From Dendrolimus kikuchii (lineage: Eukaryota; Arthropoda; Insecta; Lepidoptera; Lasiocampidae): a stretch of 64,000 bases of DNA. The notes below the pieces were generated by a model. That model was given only the letters and a program-made list of their open reading frames with translations, did no database searches and was not told the DNA's origin. The position numbers and the translations under genes were made by a program. Below are positions 32,841 through 43,500 of this stretch, piece after piece. How positions within the stretch are numbered: position 1 is the stretch's first letter; the number at the start of each line of letters is the position of its first letter. The DNA is taken from NCBI GenBank assembly GCA_019925095.2, contig CM034403.1:3167690-3231689 (forward strand), given 5' to 3'.

Positions 32841-33004
32841 ACATACATACATAACTTCACGCCAGTTCCCTTGCGGGGTAGGCACGAACAACAGAGCGCC
32901 ATTTAGGCTTATTCTTACACACCTCACTTGCTTCTTTGACATTCATACCTCTTGTCATGCACGCTCGTCTGTTCTTAAGGCTCCTGACATCACCTTCTGC
33001 TAGT
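32841..33004 (-). mobile_element. RTE LINE, 164-bp 3' end with TSD
   Basis: ACAATCTAGT repeats at 32831-32840 and 33005-33014. It carries codons from about EGDVRSLKNR to PARELA and the CATA tail. Confidence 0.9.
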
Positions 33005-33150
33005 ACAATCTAGTGATAAGTTATAACCAAAACACGGATCAGTGCTTACCACTTCATACAGAATTAGTGGCTCTGTATAGCTGAGAAACATCAGTAGAGA
33101 AGCGAAGAATGAAGTAAACTGAAGTACTTCTAGATTGAGATACCAGTCAC

Positions 33151-33833
33151 CCCAGACTTACGTGATTTTAGGAAGTGATGAAATTTTCAGTATCGGTAGT
33201 TTAACATAAACTTAGAAAGCAATTAGGAAGGAACTTAGGAAGGAACCTCGCTAAGCTGAAAGCGGGGCCGTTTTTCAGATAGCAGCTATCAAAGGTGGAA
33301 AATAACCATGCTAACTGACGTCAAAGTAGCAAGGCTAGTTTTTACATATGTCATATATCATATTGTTATAAACAAAGATATACAGTTTCCAGACACATCC
33401 TGTGGGCCATAATTTTTGACAGACACTTTAAAAAAAATGGGAACTTACGTCATTTTAGGAAAGCTGACTTTTATATAATATATTTTAATGTCAGGAGCCT
33501 TAAGAACAGACGAGCGTGTATGACAAGAGTTATGAATGTTAAAGAAGCAAGTGAGGTGTGTAAGAATAAGCCTGAATGGCGCTCTGTTGTTCGTGCCTAC
33601 CCCGCAAGGGAACTGGCGTGAAATTATGTATGTATAATATTTTAAAACATTTTCCAATGAGCCAGACAAATCTGACGGGCCAAACATCTTCCCATGGTTC
33701 TTTTCCACCTTTGATAGCTACTACCTGAAAAACGGCCCCGCTTTCAGCTTAGCGAGTATACACTCCTTTCTAAGTCTATATTAAACTAACGATCCTAAAA
33801 ATTTCATCTTTCCTAAAATCACGTAAGTCTGGG
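33151..33833. mobile_element. foldback/MITE element with ~170-bp TIRs
   Basis: CCCAGACTTACGTGATTTT at the left is matched by AAAATCACGTAAGTCTGGG at the right. The arms continue with AAAGCGGGGCCGTTTTTCAG and TAGCTATCAAAGGTGGAAA. It is 683 bp including an RTE fragment, about 540 bp without it. Superfamily and target duplication unclear. Confidence 0.75.
33487..33630 (+). mobile_element. RTE 3' end inside foldback element
   Basis: Runs from GTCAGGAGCC to GGCGTGAAATTATGTATGTA. ATATTTTAA lies on both sides (left ending at 33488, right near 33638-33646), a probable 9-bp duplication. Confidence 0.8.
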
Positions 33834-33910
33834 ATAACTAGGATCTTTATCAATTCTGTTATATCGGAAGCTCCGGAGAGCGTTTATAAAAAACCGAATA
33901 AACACTATTT

Positions 33911-34430
33911 ATCTATATATTAATACGTGAAGCAAAAACTGTGTACCCCTTTTTACGAAAATTGCGCCGACGGAGGAGTCATTTTGCGCACTTATAGTTT
34001 ATATAGAGAAGGAGTGCAGAATGCTAATATTTTTTAAAAATTATGCATAAAAAATACATTAAATCAATAAAAAACACATTACACAAACTACCATGTATTT
34101 GACGCACACCCGAGTGTATACTCTTTAGTTTATTGTTGCCTTCGCGAAATCTGTGATTATAGAAGTATAGTCTTTGACAATAGAACCTTAATGTTGTTCA
34201 AATGTATAATTTAAATTAATTATGGTCGAATTTCGACCACGGGCGACCACTTTAATGATATTTTTATTGATTTAATGTATTTTTTATGCATAATTTAAAA
34301 GAAATATTAATATTCGTCGCTTCTTCTCTATATAAACTATAAGTGTGCGAAACTTCATACTCTTCCCTCCGCACAATTTTCGTAAAAAGGGTACAAAGTT
34401 TTTTGCTTCACGTATTAGTATATACATATA
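33911..34430. mobile_element. palindromic MITE with ~170-bp TIRs
   Basis: ATTAATACGTGAAGCAAAAAC at the left mirrors TTGCTTCACGTATTAG at the right. ACGAAAATTGCGC, CACTTATAGTTTATATAGAG and CATTAAATCAATAAAA occur in both arms. The centre holds TTTGACGCACACCCGAG and a GAATTTCGACCAC block. A related half is at 47190-47485. Confidence 0.72.
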
Positions 34431-34469
34431 TATGCTTGTATGGAGTTTATGTCAAATTATAACCGATAG

Positions 34470-34635
34470 TTAGGATGTATACTCTTTTGTTTATTGTTCA
34501 AGTCAAATTAACAGTGTAACCTTGGCGAAATCTATGATTATAGAAGTATAGTCTTTGACAACAGAACCTTAATAATGTTCAAACTTATAATTTAAATTAA
34601 TTATTATGATCGAATTTCGACCACGAGCGACCACT
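34470..34635 (+). repeat. duplicate of the MITE centre
   Basis: GTATACTCTTTTGTTTATTG, AGAAGTATAGTCTTTGACAA, AATTTAAATTAATTA and GAATTTCGACCACG repeat the 34115-34252 centre in direct orientation, without the arms. Confidence 0.65.
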
Positions 34636-34746
34636 AGTTTCAATCAATTTAAAATTTACACCTTTGGACAAAACTGAGAATTAAAACTAAACACTAATGT
34701 AAATTGAAACAGAGATTGAGTCCAAGAATTTTTTTTTAAAGAAGTT

Positions 34747-34983
34747 GCCAGGTGGTAGTGCATTTGCCCGACTGGATGGTTACCACCCCTGGTCTAAAGT
34801 ATGTCGCCATACGAGTAATAACCTTGAGTTGTGTTCCGACATTAGTGACCAGGTTCCAGTCTCCCTTAAGAGAGCAGCAGCGCATTTGTAGCAAGTTTGG
34901 TATTGCAAATGTCCATAGGCGATGGTAACCGCTTTCCATCAAGTGGGCCATTTGCCTGCCTGCTGATCTCCTGCAATAAAAAA
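34747..34983 (+). mobile_element. S1 retroposon, truncated at GCCAGGTGG
   Basis: Starts exactly at GCCAGGTGGTAG, ends TCCTGCAATAAAAAAA. It has a CGAGTAAT insertion in the GTCGCCATA..ACAACC region; a similar ATTACTCGTATGG insertion occurs at 48.5 kb, so the two may share a subfamily. Confidence 0.88.
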
Positions 34984-35028
34984 AGAAAGCAGGTCCGATC
35001 AGGTCGGAAGATGGAGATGAACTGTCTG

Positions 35029-35609
35029 TAGGGATGCAAACAAAACATCGATGTTTCCAAACATCGATGTATCGTTCATAAAAATCGACGTTTTAACATC
35101 GATGCTAAAACCAAAACATCAACGATACATCGGTGTTCAAGAACGATGTTTTATGAACGACGATGTTTTATCATACATAGACATAACGCGCCATGTTGCG
35201 CTCTATTTTTAATATTTTTTTCTTATTGCCAGTAATAATTTATAATATAAAAGTTGATTATTATACCTATTTGTTTCATTTCTATTAAAAATAATCATTT
35301 TTCTTAGATGTACATTTATTTTAAATGGTGATAGGGATGTGTTAGTGTGTGCCCACGCTGTTGAATAGTAAGTACGGTAATGAATGTGGGTAAGGTAAAA
35401 GACATATAAATAGAATAAACATAGTATTTAGTAGGATGAGAGCATTGAGAAGTGCATCGCAGGAACAAGCGTCAAAAGCTTATGTAAATGGTGATAAAAA
35501 ACATCGATATATCGTTCATAAACGTCGATATTTTTAACATCGATATTTCACTTTTGAAAACATCGATATCCTAATATCGATGTTTTTTATGAGCGATGTT
35601 GCATCCCTA
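35029..35609. mobile_element. hAT MITE with 8-bp TSD and ATCGAT clusters
   Basis: Ends TAGGGATGCAAACA and TGTTGCATCCCTA. ACTGTCTG duplicates at 35021-35028 and 35610-35617. Both subterminal regions are packed with ACATCGATG / CATCGATAT-type palindromes (35043-35170 and 35508-35600). 581 bp, non-coding centre. Confidence 0.92.
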
Positions 35610-35841
35610 ACTGTCTGTCAGTTGAATCGGTTGGTGAGATCTGCTGTGCAAAACAGGATGGTAACATGATCCTTTGATAATATTTCTTCATATTTTTGTT
35701 ATTTTCTTTCAATGGACGCTTATAACAGTTCGCATTGCCAAGACGATGATGTGTTTACCCGACTGGATAACCGAACAGGGTAAAACACGAATTAATCTGT
35801 TCTTGACGTTTAAAAAATCGCATGCAGGGAAAAGTAGCATA

Positions 35842-35978
35842 GCAGTTTCCCTTAAGAGAGCAGCAGCGCATTTGTAGCACCTTTGGTGTTGCAAATGTCC
35901 ATAGGCGATGGTAACCGCTTTTCATCAAGTGGGCCGTCTGACTGTCTGCTGAACTCATGCAATAAAAAATAAAAAAAA
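35842..35978 (+). mobile_element. S1 retroposon, 3' third
   Basis: Starts at CAGTTTCCCTTAAGAG and ends TCATGCAATAAAAAAT. 5'-truncated. Confidence 0.85.
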
Positions 35979-36095
35979 GCATATCTAAAAGTCTAGGGAA
36001 AATGCAGGTTTGTCAGTGACATAGTATGTCACTTTTGATTTAAATTTTTTTATGCTTGTACCTTTTTGATTTTTATGTGAATCAACTTATATTTT

Positions 36096-36333
36096 GCCAG
36101 GTGGTAGGGCATTTGCCCAAATGGATGGCTACCACCCCTGGTCTAAAGTATGTCGCCATAACAACCTTGAGTTGTGTTCCGGCATTAGTGATCAGGTTCC
36201 AGTCACCCTTAAGAGAGCAGCAGCGCATTTGTGCACCTTTTGTGTTGCAAATGTCTATAGGCGATGGTAACCGTTTTCCATCAAGTGGGCCGTCTGCCTG
36301 TCTGTTGAGCTCCTGCAATAAAAAAAAAAAAAA
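36096..36333 (+). mobile_element. S1 retroposon, truncated at GCCAGGTGG
   Basis: Starts exactly at GCCAGGTGGTAGGG and ends CTCCTGCAATAAA plus A13. Confidence 0.88.
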
Positions 36334-36356
36334 TATATATATATATTTTTGTTTTT

Positions 36357-36745
36357 CTATGGCTACGTTCCAGAAGGGGCTAACAACGACCAAGTTCACG
36401 ACCGCGATTTTTCTCGTTCCACTTGCTTGCGGACGTTACAATCATAAACTCTAGTGGAACGGATTATGGGGCGTTAATGTCATAAACGTTAATTTGAAAA
36501 TCGCGCCTTTTTCGATGTCAAGAAATAGAGAGAATGAATGCTCTGTGGTTTACGCCCACTTCAACTCACCTCTTGACATAGGGCATTGTGAGCGCTGTGA
36601 TTAAAAATGATGCCGTCATTAGTGTCTTTCTCGCCACGACCATAACGACCGCGGTCGCCTTGTGGAACGGCAGACGGAGCATTTTGGGCGTTGTGAGATA
36701 CTAAAGGAACGCGTCCTGTGAAGCTTATGGGATTCCGAAGCACAA
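36357..36745 (-). mobile_element. E1 repeat, uninterrupted copy
   Basis: Inverse of 1060-1670, with GTTCACGACCGCG, CGTTCCACTTGCTTGCGG and GAAAATCGCGCC. An additional 36620-36745 part (GACCGCGGTCGCC, GAACGCGTCC) is not present in the 1-kb copy. Ends not defined. Confidence 0.55.
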
Positions 36746-36857
36746 GGTTCCAAACTTAAATTAAATTAAACTTATTTAGTACAATACAAAAACGAATTGA
36801 ATAGAGTACCGACCTCCAAGTCTGTTTATGACACGTAATAAAAAAAGAATTTAAATA

Positions 36858-37070
36858 AATAAATAATCGGCAAAGAAACACATATTATATATCACCAAAT
36901 TAAGCAAGTTACGCTTGTGTTATGGGTAATTAGAACGGATTGCTCTGGGGCCGATCCCAGACACCCAGACAAAGAAAAGAGAAAATACGTTTCCGAAATT
37001 TACTATACCAGGAATCGAACCCAGAGCCTCTGCGTTGCAGGCTTAGCCCGCTCAACCACAGAAGCCGTCA
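36858..37070 (-). mobile_element. tSINE copy
   Basis: B-box-like GGGTTCGATTCC (minus strand), GTGGTTGAGCGGGCTAAGCC head, then GTGTCTGGGATCGGCCCC body and a TTATTTATTTAT tail. The region between head and B box is shortened. Confidence 0.8.
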
Positions 37071-37599
37071 AATCTCAAAAATTAAGTATCTCAAAATCAA
37101 TGTTGCTGGAAAGTTCTTGTTTTTCCTTGTGGTCTTCAAATGTTAATGTAATTTATATAATTTATAGGCTACAAACACAAAGCTGTAAATGTAATTCCAA
37201 AAAATCCGAGTCGAAACCCAATTTTGAGAGTATTGCAACATTATGCAATATTTTATGTTTCCCCCATAAAATGGCCGCAGCGTTATTTTCATTAAGTATT
37301 TTAGATGAGATCGTAAATTTTTAACTGTTCTCTGTCTGCCCACAGGAACAGCAATAAAAGGGTACTGTGAAAACATTTCGGTACACCTACCAGCTTATTT
37401 CACAATGTTATCGGAATAAATACGGCAGTTACAGAGTCTCGCGTTTCCTGTTTTCCTTGGTTTCTCGTGTCGTTTGTCAAGTAACGTTTTGCTAACTGCT
37501 GGTGATTCGAGAGTTCTTTTTGGTGATAAATATCTGGGTGACAATAAGTTGTTATTAATGATATGATTTTCTTAAGCTTTAGCGACTTGTATATATATA
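37071..37599. other. no recognisable feature
   Basis: Frames at 36917-37324 and 37143-37376 overlap the tSINE or each other and have no motif. Confidence 0.4.
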
Positions 37600-37673
37600 G
37601 TTAAAACTAGGTTATAACGGTTTTAAAAATCAAAATAAAATGCCGCGCTAAATACCGTTAAAACCTAGTTTTA
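37600..37673. repeat. small palindromic element
   Basis: TTAAAACTAGGTTATAACGGT and ACCGTTAAAACCTAGTTTTAA pair with one mismatch over 21 bp. Related to the ACGTTTTAACGG ends at 29.8 and 42.8 kb. Confidence 0.6.
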
Positions 37674-37985
37674 ATTATTTTGTTGATGAGATATTTTTAG
37701 TATGTTAAACAAAGAGACTAAATAATGACAATCGCCTAGTAAGGCTTCGGCCTCACTTCAAGTGGCACGCTTGAAGGTTATCTAGGAGGCAAGCTGAATG
37801 GTAGAAATGCTTCGATACATAGCGGGCACACTGATAGCTGCGGAAAGAGTAACAAGCATTCTTACAAACATTCGCGTTTATAATATTAGTAGGAGAGAGA
37901 GAAAGAGATAACACTATATTGCACACCAAAATATTCAATTACAAAAATAGACCAGATTTACAATATGTTTCTAAGCATTTTTTTT

Positions 37986-38300
37986 ATCTGTGCAGGAACG
38001 GAGAAAGAATACAATTTCCTGCGGCCGGGCGGCCTGTCGTAAGAGGCGACAAAACAACCCACAGCCAGGTGGTAGGGCATTTGCCCGACTAGATGGCTAC
38101 CACCCCTGTTCTAAAGTATGTCGCCATAACAACCTTGAGTTGTGTTCCGGCATTAGTGACCAGGTTCCAGTCTCCCTTAAGAGAGCAGCAGCGCATTTGT
38201 AGCACCTTTGGTGTTGCAAATGTCTATAGGCGATGGTAACCGCTTTCCATCAAGTGGGCCGTCTGCCTGTCTGCTGAACTCCTGCAATAAAGAAAAAAAA
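37986..38300 (+). mobile_element. S1 retroposon, full length
   Basis: ATCTGTGCAGGAACGGAG to CTCCTGCAATAAAGAAAAAA. Confidence 0.9.
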
Positions 38301-38302
38301 AC

Positions 38303-38345
38303 AATAGGCGGCCTTATCGCTCAAAGCGATCTCTTCCAGGCAACC
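38303..38345 (-). mobile_element. LINE-K 3' UTR scrap
   Basis: GGCGGCCTTATCGC, CGATCTCTTCCAGGCAACC: the reverse of the LINE-K TCGC..GATAAG motif. Very short. Confidence 0.45.
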
Positions 38346-38480
38346 TAAATCAAAAACAAATTTGAATCAGGCGATGTAGGTGGTGCAGGAAAAAGGCAAT
38401 AGATACATAAATACTCAAATTTAACAAATAAATATACAAATACATACATAGTCATAAATATACACGTATACAATAATATA

Positions 38481-38933
38481 CAATAGAGAGTAAAGAGTAT
38501 TAAATATAGTAGAGTAAACGCAGTCGAGATGCGAGCACTGCGCAAAATCTGCGGAGTGACGCTCGCGGACCGCGTTCGTAATACCGAAGTAAGAAAAGAG
38601 AATTGGTCTGAAAGAGAGTGTCGGGGTGAAGGTAAGAAAAGGACTGCTCCGGTGGTTCGGGCATGTGGAAAGAATGCATGAAGAAAGAATGACTAAACAG
38701 ATATACAATGCAAAAGTGGATGGATGCAGAAGTCGTGGAAGGCCACGACACACCATTCATGATCAAATCGTGTACTAGCAGAATGTGATGTCAGGAGCCT
38801 TAAGAACAGACGAGCGTGCATGACAAAAGTTATGAATGTCAAAGAAGCAAGTGAGGTGTGTAAGAATAAGCGTAAAAGGCGCTCTGTTGTTAGTGCCTAC
38901 CCCGCAAGGGAACGGGCGTGAAATTATGTATGT
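38481..38933 (+). mobile_element. RTE LINE, 453-bp 3' part with 11-bp TSD
   Basis: ACAATAATATA flanks at 38470-38480 and 38934-38944. Codons from about HESRVNAVEMRALRKICG to the end are readable, with a one-base insertion after VRK (AAGAGAATTGG) and a deletion in GTGTACTAGC. Several substitutions; older than the 24-kb copy. Confidence 0.88.
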
Positions 38934-39207
38934 ACAATAATATATTTCAAAATACATAAGTTATTATAATAAATGTATTAGCATGATTATATTGTGTTAA
39001 TCAGACAGCTATTTATAGACAAATAGTGTTTTCCGAGTGAATTTCTAAATGTTGTTAAAGGTTAGTAGGATTGCAATATCCGGTATTTTTGACAAAAGAC
39101 GCGACGTCGACGACGTTGATACGTCGACAGAAAAGAAGCAATTCTACAAAATATAGGCACTGATGAAGAACTCTGATATAATCGAGATATTTCACCACAA
39201 CACTAGG

Positions 39208-39560
<353 letters not shown>

Positions 39561-40212
39561 TCATGTGGGTAATTCCAACATTAATACGATTCAAAATATC
39601 CACAACTTTGACAAGCCGATCAAGAACAATCTATTAACAATCCAAGGCATCGCATTACGTAAACCCGCCACACGCGCTCCCCGTCCTAATCCTATGTCGG
39701 TGTAAATTATCCATTATGTTAGAACAATGGTGTATGTGACACTGCTTATCTTGCGAGGCGTGGATTAGCGCGCGTATACGCAGCGGGACGGGCCACACGC
39801 GATGTGGATTTACGATGCATGTACGGGAATGTACGATGCAGTTGGAATTTTGTTAATCACGGCCCATAAACGTTCCAATCTTGGGCTCGGTTCTGACCAT
39901 TTTGCGAGGACGACAGGACCGGCCTTAACCTTCTAGGCGTCCCGGGCGAGTCATGCATTTGGCGCCCTTTATGATATTACGAATGAGAATGTTCGTGAGG
40001 ATGTATGGATGTATATTTACCACTTTTCGACGCAAAAACTACTGAATGGCTTTTTATGAAACGTCACAGTAAAATACGTAGCTTATACATTAGAAATTAA
40101 CCTGGCGTCCATGGCGGCTTGTAGGCCACGGCGCTTTGGGCAAGTGCCCGGACTGCCCAACCAAATAATCGTTTACTGCTACAGTGACCTAAAGAAAGAT
40201 CGGCACATTAAA
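39561..40212. other. no clear feature
   Basis: CGAATGAGAATGTTCGTGAGG and AAAACTACTGAATGGC near 40000-40060 resemble TE-body wording; ends not found. No coding motif. Confidence 0.35.
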
Positions 40213-40223
40213 ATTAATAACAT

Positions 40224-40404
40224 ACATACATACATAACTTCACGCCAGTTCCCTTGCGGGGTAGGCACGAACAACGGAGCGCCATTTAGGCTTATTCTTA
40301 CACACCTCACTTGCTTCTTTGACATTCATAACTTTTGTCATGCACGCTCGTCTGTTCTTAAGGCTCCTGACATCACCTTCTGCTAGTACACGATCAATTT
40401 GATC
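40224..40404 (-). mobile_element. RTE LINE, 181-bp 3' end with TSD
   Basis: ATTAATAACAT flanks at 40213-40223 and 40405-40415. C-terminal codons and CATA tail only. Confidence 0.9.
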
Positions 40405-40578
40405 ATTAATAACATCTTAAGGATAAATGGTATATCTCATAAGTTATAAATTAGAAGTAAGTCTTTCAATTATCATCTTTTCAATTCCGTAAGTTTCACG
40501 AAATTGCGAAGAAAACTATGGAACATACAAAATAAGTCTTCTGAATTTCCGCAATAAAACTTAAACGGGTCACATCTA

Positions 40579-42331
40579 TCTCATACTAATATATAAAGGT
40601 GAAGAGTTTGTTTGTTTATTTGATTGAACACGCTAATCTCAGGAACTACTGGTCTGATTTGAAAAATTCAGTGTTAGTGTTGCGGAGATAACCCAAGGAA
40701 TGATCAAATGTTGCGGAGATAACCCAAGGAATGATAAGCTTTTGGATAATGAGTGTATTTAATGGAAAAATGGTAAAACATACAATGCAATTATTACATG
40801 TGGCAGACAGAGAAAATATTAAAATCCGGCTCGAAGGACCAAATGTTGCGGAGATAACCCAAGGAATGATAAGCTTTTGGATGATGAGTGTATTTAATGG
40901 CAAAATGGTAAAAAATACAATGCAATTATTACATGTGGCAGACAGAGAAAATATTAAAATCCGGCTCGAAGGACCAAATATTGCGGAGATAACCCAAGGA
41001 ATGATAAGCTTTTGGATAATGAGTGTATTTAATGGAAAAATGGTAAAACATACAATGCAATTATTACATGTGGCAGACAGAGAAAATATTAAAATCCGGC
41101 TCGAAGGACCAAATGTTGCGGAGATAACCCAAGGAATGATAAGCTTTTGGATGATGAGTGTATTTAATGGCAAAATGGTAAAAAATACAATGCAATTATT
41201 ACATGTGGCAGACAGAGAAAATATTAAAATCCGGCTCGAAGGACCAAATATTGCGGAGATAACCCAAGGAATGATAAGCTTTTGGATAATGCAATTATTA
41301 CATGTGGCAGACAGAGAAAATATTAAAATCCGGCTCGAAGGACCAAATGTTGCGGAGATAACCCAAGGAATGATAAGCTTTTGGATGATGAGTGTATTTA
41401 ATGGCAAAATGGTAAAAAATACAATGCAATTATTACATGTGGCAGACAGAGAAAATATTAAAATCCGGCTCGAAGGACCAAATATTGCGGAGATAACCCA
41501 AGGAATGATAAGCTTTTGGATAATGAGTGTATTTAATGGAAAAATGGTAAAACATACAATGCAATTATTACATGTGGCAGACAGAGAAAATATTAAAATC
41601 CGGCTCGAAGGACCAAATGTTGCGGAGATAACCCAAGGAATGATAAGCTTTTGGATGATGAGGGTATTTAATGGCAAAATGGTAAAAAATACAATGCAAT
41701 TATTACATGTGGCAGACAGAGAAAATATTAAAATCCGGCTCGAAGGACCAAATGTTGCGGAGATAACCCAAGGAATGATAAGCTTTTGGATAATGAGTGT
41801 ATTTAATGGAAAAATGGTAAAACATACAATGCAATTATTACATGTGGCAGACAGAGAAAATATTAAAATCCGGCTCGAAGGACCAAATGTTGCGGAGATA
41901 ACCCAAGGAATGATAAGCTTTTGGATGATGAGGGTATTTAATGGCAAAATGGTAAAAAATACAATGCAATTATTACATGTAGCAGACAGAGAATATTAAT
42001 TATTGACAACTTAACTTCAAATCAATTAAAAAACATATATAAAAAGTTGCACATAAAAGGAGTACGCTACAGTTAGATAGCCCATTTATCGAGAAAGGCT
42101 ATATATCATCACGCTAAGACCAATAGGAGCGGAGCAACAATGAAGAATGTTTCAAAATCGGGGGGTTTTGAAAACAAATTCCACGCGGACTTTTGTATGT
42201 TTGTAACGAATAAACTCAAAAACTACCGGACCGATTTCAAAAATTCTTTCACCATTAGAATGTCACATTATCCCTAAGTAACATAGGCTGTATTTAATTT
42301 AAATCAGGACAAAGTCTGCCGGGACCTCTAG
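40579..42331 (+). mobile_element. Helitron carrying a tandem array
   Basis: The 5' end TCTCATACTAATATATAAAG follows A at 40578. The body AACACGCTAATCTCAGGAAC, GATTTGAAAAATTCAGTGTTAG stops at 40678 and resumes at about 42071 with GTTAGATAGCCCATTTATCG and ATCACGCTAAGACC, as in contiguous copies at 5.7 and 56.4 kb. The 1.4 kb between is a tandem array. After CCACGCGGAC (42190) the sequence switches to another Helitron body (CCGGACCGATTTC, GGACAAAGTCTGCCGGGACC) and ends CTAG at 42328-42331 before T. Confidence 0.78.
40679..41998 (+). repeat. 135-bp tandem array, two-unit higher-order repeat
   Basis: Units begin GTTGCGGAGATAACCC at 40679 (31-bp stub), 40710, 40845, 40980, 41115, 41250 (99 bp, 36-bp deletion), 41349, 41484, 41619, 41754 and 41889 (partial). 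Type A (GGATAATGAG, GGAAAAATGG, AAACATAC) alternates strictly with type B (GGATGATGAG, GGCAAAATGG, AAAAATAC), giving a 270-bp higher period. An AGGGTA variant marks the last two B units. Because 135 is 45 codons, frames of 422 codons (plus, 40731-41999) and 433 codons (minus, 40646-41947) run through. The 45-residue repeats (MISFW..HVADRENIKIRLEG) match no family I know. Confidence 0.95.
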
Positions 42332-42593
42332 TATAGAATAAATAGAAAGAAAACAATGAAAATAGAAACAGAATCCTGTCTATAATGCAATATAATGAAC
42401 AAAGTATTACGGTATTAGTTCATAGTTCGGTGTTGTTTCATTCAGTACACGACACGAATCTCTGATATCGAAAGGCTGGGTGCAGTTATTGCTAAACTTT
42501 TGACGAGTTACACTGTTATTGTTTTGAGTGGCGTCTGTTTTGGTTCGAGTATAAGTAGAAAAATAAAATAAAATATTCAGTGTTGATAATAAA

Positions 42594-42743
42594 TACATAC
42601 ATACATACATAACTTCACGCCAGTTCCCTTGCGGGGTAGGCACGAACAACAGAGTGCCATTTAGGCTTATTCTTACACACCTCACTTGCCTCTTTGACAT
42701 TCATAACTCTTGTCATGCAAGCTCGTCTGTTCTTAAGGCTCCG
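42594..42743 (-). mobile_element. RTE LINE, 150-bp 3' end with TSD
   Basis: GTTGATAATAAA flanks at 42582-42593 and 42744-42755. It inserted at the edge of the ACGTTTTAACGG palindromic element. Confidence 0.9.
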
Positions 42744-42755
42744 GTTGATAATAAA

Positions 42756-42835
42756 ACTACGTTTTAACGGTTTTGAGAGCGGTAATTTTTTTTTTAAATC
42801 TTGAAAACTTAACAAAATATTATATTCAGTGTTGA
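42756..42835 (+). repeat. ACGTTTTAACGG element fragment
   Basis: AACTACGTTTTAACGGTTTT and GAGAGCGGTAATTT match 29825-29860. The second arm is not seen. Confidence 0.45.
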
Positions 42836-42896
42836 ATTTGAATACATCGGAAACTTTCTAAAACCCATTTTATTAATCTATCTATTTTATATTATA

Positions 42897-43089
42897 CTAG
42901 CGGCCCGGCGCGGTTTCACCCGCGCTCTATTCCGCTCCCGTGGTATATAGCGTCATGTTACACAGCCTATGACACTCCCTGTTAACGTAGCTTTCGAACA
43001 GTAAAAGAATTTTTAAAATCGGTTTAGTAGATCCAGAGATTACCCTCTACAACGTCACAAACTTGACCTCTTTATAATATTAGTATAGA
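42897..43089 (-). mobile_element. Helitron, non-autonomous, complete
   Basis: 193 bp, CTAG at 42897-42900, 5' TC at 43089, flanked by A and T. Close to the 13.0-kb copy (CACTCCCTGTTAACGTAGC, AAAATCGGTTTAGTAGATCC). Confidence 0.88.
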
Positions 43090-43109
43090 TAATATTATTA
43101 AATTTTAAA

Positions 43110-43500
43110 AATACCGTGCCTGTACATTGGAGCTATAAAAATCAACTAGAATATACTATATAAAAGATGGAGAACACGATGCTATTTTTTTAGATTTCTT
43201 GTCTGTTTGTACGGAATTCATGTAAAGACTTAAAATCTGCACTACTTTTTATCCTGGGAATCGCGCGGAAATTTTTCTGAGAATTATTTAAAATATTTAA
43301 AAAAAATCGAATAATTATTTTTTTTACTGATCGATAGCAAATTATATGTTATAAGATGTGTGATATTTTTTTTGTCCCGGGAGCATTTTGTAGCAGTTTG
43401 GATGCATAAAAATTATCTTGCTTGGGCATAGCGATAGCTTACATCCTTTGTATTTGCTGCGGTACTTTGCGCCCCGGGAATCCCGCGGGAATTTCAAGTC
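43110..43500 (+). mobile_element. B-family repeat (Helitron-like)
   Basis: CCTGTACATTGGAGC, GGAGAACACGATGC, TTTCTTGTCTGTTTG, later GGGAATCCCGCGGGAATTT. Same order as 18285-18775, so this family spans about 400-500 bp. Internal deletions relative to that copy. Confidence 0.45.

Noticed and set aside
40679..41998. CRISPR-like direct repeats
   Set aside because: Units are tandem and 135 bp without unique spacers, inside a eukaryotic Helitron; a minisatellite, not CRISPR.
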